Source: an uncultured Bacteroidota bacterium (GTDB lineage: Bacteria > Bacteroidota > Bacteroidia > Bacteroidales > P3). From it: 64,000 bases of DNA. This document shows positions 63,331-64,000 of the stretch, piece after piece (position 1 is the first letter of the stretch; each line of letters opens with the position of its first letter). The notes under the pieces are model-generated. The model had not been told where the DNA came from and ran no database searches. It saw only the letters and a list, made by a program, of their open reading frames with translations. Where the stretch lies: positions 62,001 through 126,000 of the forward strand of contig CADBDA010000001.1 in assembly GCA_902793295.1 (NCBI GenBank), written 5' to 3'. A program made the translations under genes and the position numbers.

Positions 63331-64000
63331 CTATTCGAACACCTCTTCGTCGGCGAAAAGGCGTGTCAGCGTGTGGTTTGTGATGGTGTTTGAGAGGGAA
63401 TCGTCGTAGGGACGACGCACACGGATGTAGTTGTCGGTAAAACCGTACATCATGTCCTCTTTGCGGCTGCTTTCCCAGAGCACCGGGCGGGTCTTGCCCT
63501 GTTGTTGGAGGTAAAAATCTGTTTTTTTCTGGTCCGATATTTGCTGCAGCTGCCGGCTGTGTTCGCGTCGGCGATGGATGTCGATGCGACCGTCCATGCG
63601 GAGGGCGGCCGTGTTGGGCCTGTCGCTGAAGGTGAAGACGTGCAGGTAGGAGATGGGCAGCGACCTGACAAAGTCTTTGACCTTCTCGAATTCCTCGTCG
63701 TCTTCGCCGTTGAATCCCGCCATGATGTCGGCGGCGATGCAGGCGTCGGGCATCAGACGTTTGATTTTATCGAGCAGCGAAGCGTAAAAGGAGGTGTCGT
63801 AGCGGCGGTGCATCATTTGCAGCACCTTGTCGCTGCCGGCCTGGAGGGGGATGTGGAAGTGGGGGAGGAAATGACGTGACGAGGCGACGAACGCGATGAT
63901 GTCGTCGGTGAGGAGGTTCGGTTCGATGCTGGAGATGCGATAGCGTTCAATGCCCTCCAATTGGTCGAGAGCCTGCAGCAGTTGCAGGAATGTTTCGCCG
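63331..64000 (-). CDS. mtaB: tRNA (N6-threonylcarbamoyladenosine-C2) methylthiotransferase MtaB, N-terminus cut by window edge
   Basis: The frame is open to the window edge on the minus strand, so the start and the iron-sulfur N-terminal part are missing. The visible part begins GETFLQLLQALDQ and continues IERYRISSIEPNLLTDDIIAFV, FLPHFHIPLQAGSDKVLQMM, IMAGFNGEDDEEFE and YLHVFTFSDRPNTAA, which match MtaB better than MiaB. It ends with a TRAM-like domain. MtaB adds a methylthio group to t6A37 of tRNA. Confidence 0.9.
   Translation of the reverse strand, partial: GETFLQLLQALDQLEGIERYRISSIEPNLLTDDIIAFVASSRHFLPHFHIPLQAGSDKVLQMMHRRYDTSFYASLLDKIKRLMPDACIAADIMAGFNGEDDEEFEKVKDFVRSLPISYLHVFTFSDRPNTAALRMDGRIDIHRRREHSRQLQQISDQKKTDFYLQQQGKTRPVLWESSRKEDMMYGFTDNYIRVRRPYDDSLSNTITNHTLTRLFADEEVFE

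Overview
The window looks like a chromosomal segment of an uncultured, anaerobic, proteolytic member of the Bacteroidales. The evidence is the promoter style (TTG/TTTG, about 19 bases, then TAnnTTTG, with AT-rich leaders and little sign of Shine-Dalgarno sites), Bacteroidetes-specific families (DUF3098, GWxTD protein, PorQ, GldL-like membrane protein, type IX sorting domain), and the conserved ftsX-DUF3098-uppP-truB order. No rRNA, tRNA, IS element or prophage was recognised.

Layout. 1-4.0 kb: a truncated M48 protease, then an ECF sigma factor, its membrane partner and a secreted protein. 4.1-9.4 kb: a carbamoyl-phosphate module (carbamate kinase, GldL-like membrane protein, ornithine carbamoyltransferase, AspT-family transporter, outer-membrane porin). 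9.4-18.4 kb, minus strand: two secreted unknowns with overlapping genes, YbaK, a zinc-ribbon/TerB-like protein, an ABC-F ATPase, a hexapeptide acetyltransferase and RarA. 18.5-24.0 kb: queA, truB, uppP, DUF3098, ftsX and dnaN. 24.2-36 kb: TPM and LemA proteins, a HerA-like ATPase, an A1S_2505-like protein, L-serine dehydratase, dipeptidyl peptidase IV, a glycosyltransferase, a lipid A acyltransferase, a GWxTD protein and a lipocalin. 36-43.4 kb: a phosphatase, two lysine-fermentation enzymes (kdd, kamA), small exported proteins, PorQ and lipoate ligase. 43.5-46.4 kb: an M16 protease.

46.4-54.4 kb holds a complete type II-C CRISPR-Cas system. It has a structured leader-like region, a degenerate first repeat, 22 intact 48-bp repeats that appear identical, cas2, cas1, a 1480-residue Cas9, and a divergently transcribed tracrRNA with a near-consensus promoter. 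The anti-repeat and a terminator past the array both indicate that crRNAs are read from the plus strand, opposite to the cas genes. 54.5-64 kb: GlyRS, a type-IX-secreted lysyl-endopeptidase-like protease, phosphate acetyltransferase, secreted unknowns, a PurF-like protein lacking the N-terminal cysteine, and a truncated MtaB.

The metabolic genes fit together: exported peptidases release peptides and lysine; kamA/kdd, serine dehydratase and the carbamoyl-phosphate module ferment amino acids; Pta could turn acetyl-CoA into acetyl phosphate for ATP. This is an inference from gene content. Starts in several genes were moved from a longer TTG/GTG frame to the first ATG that fits the family.
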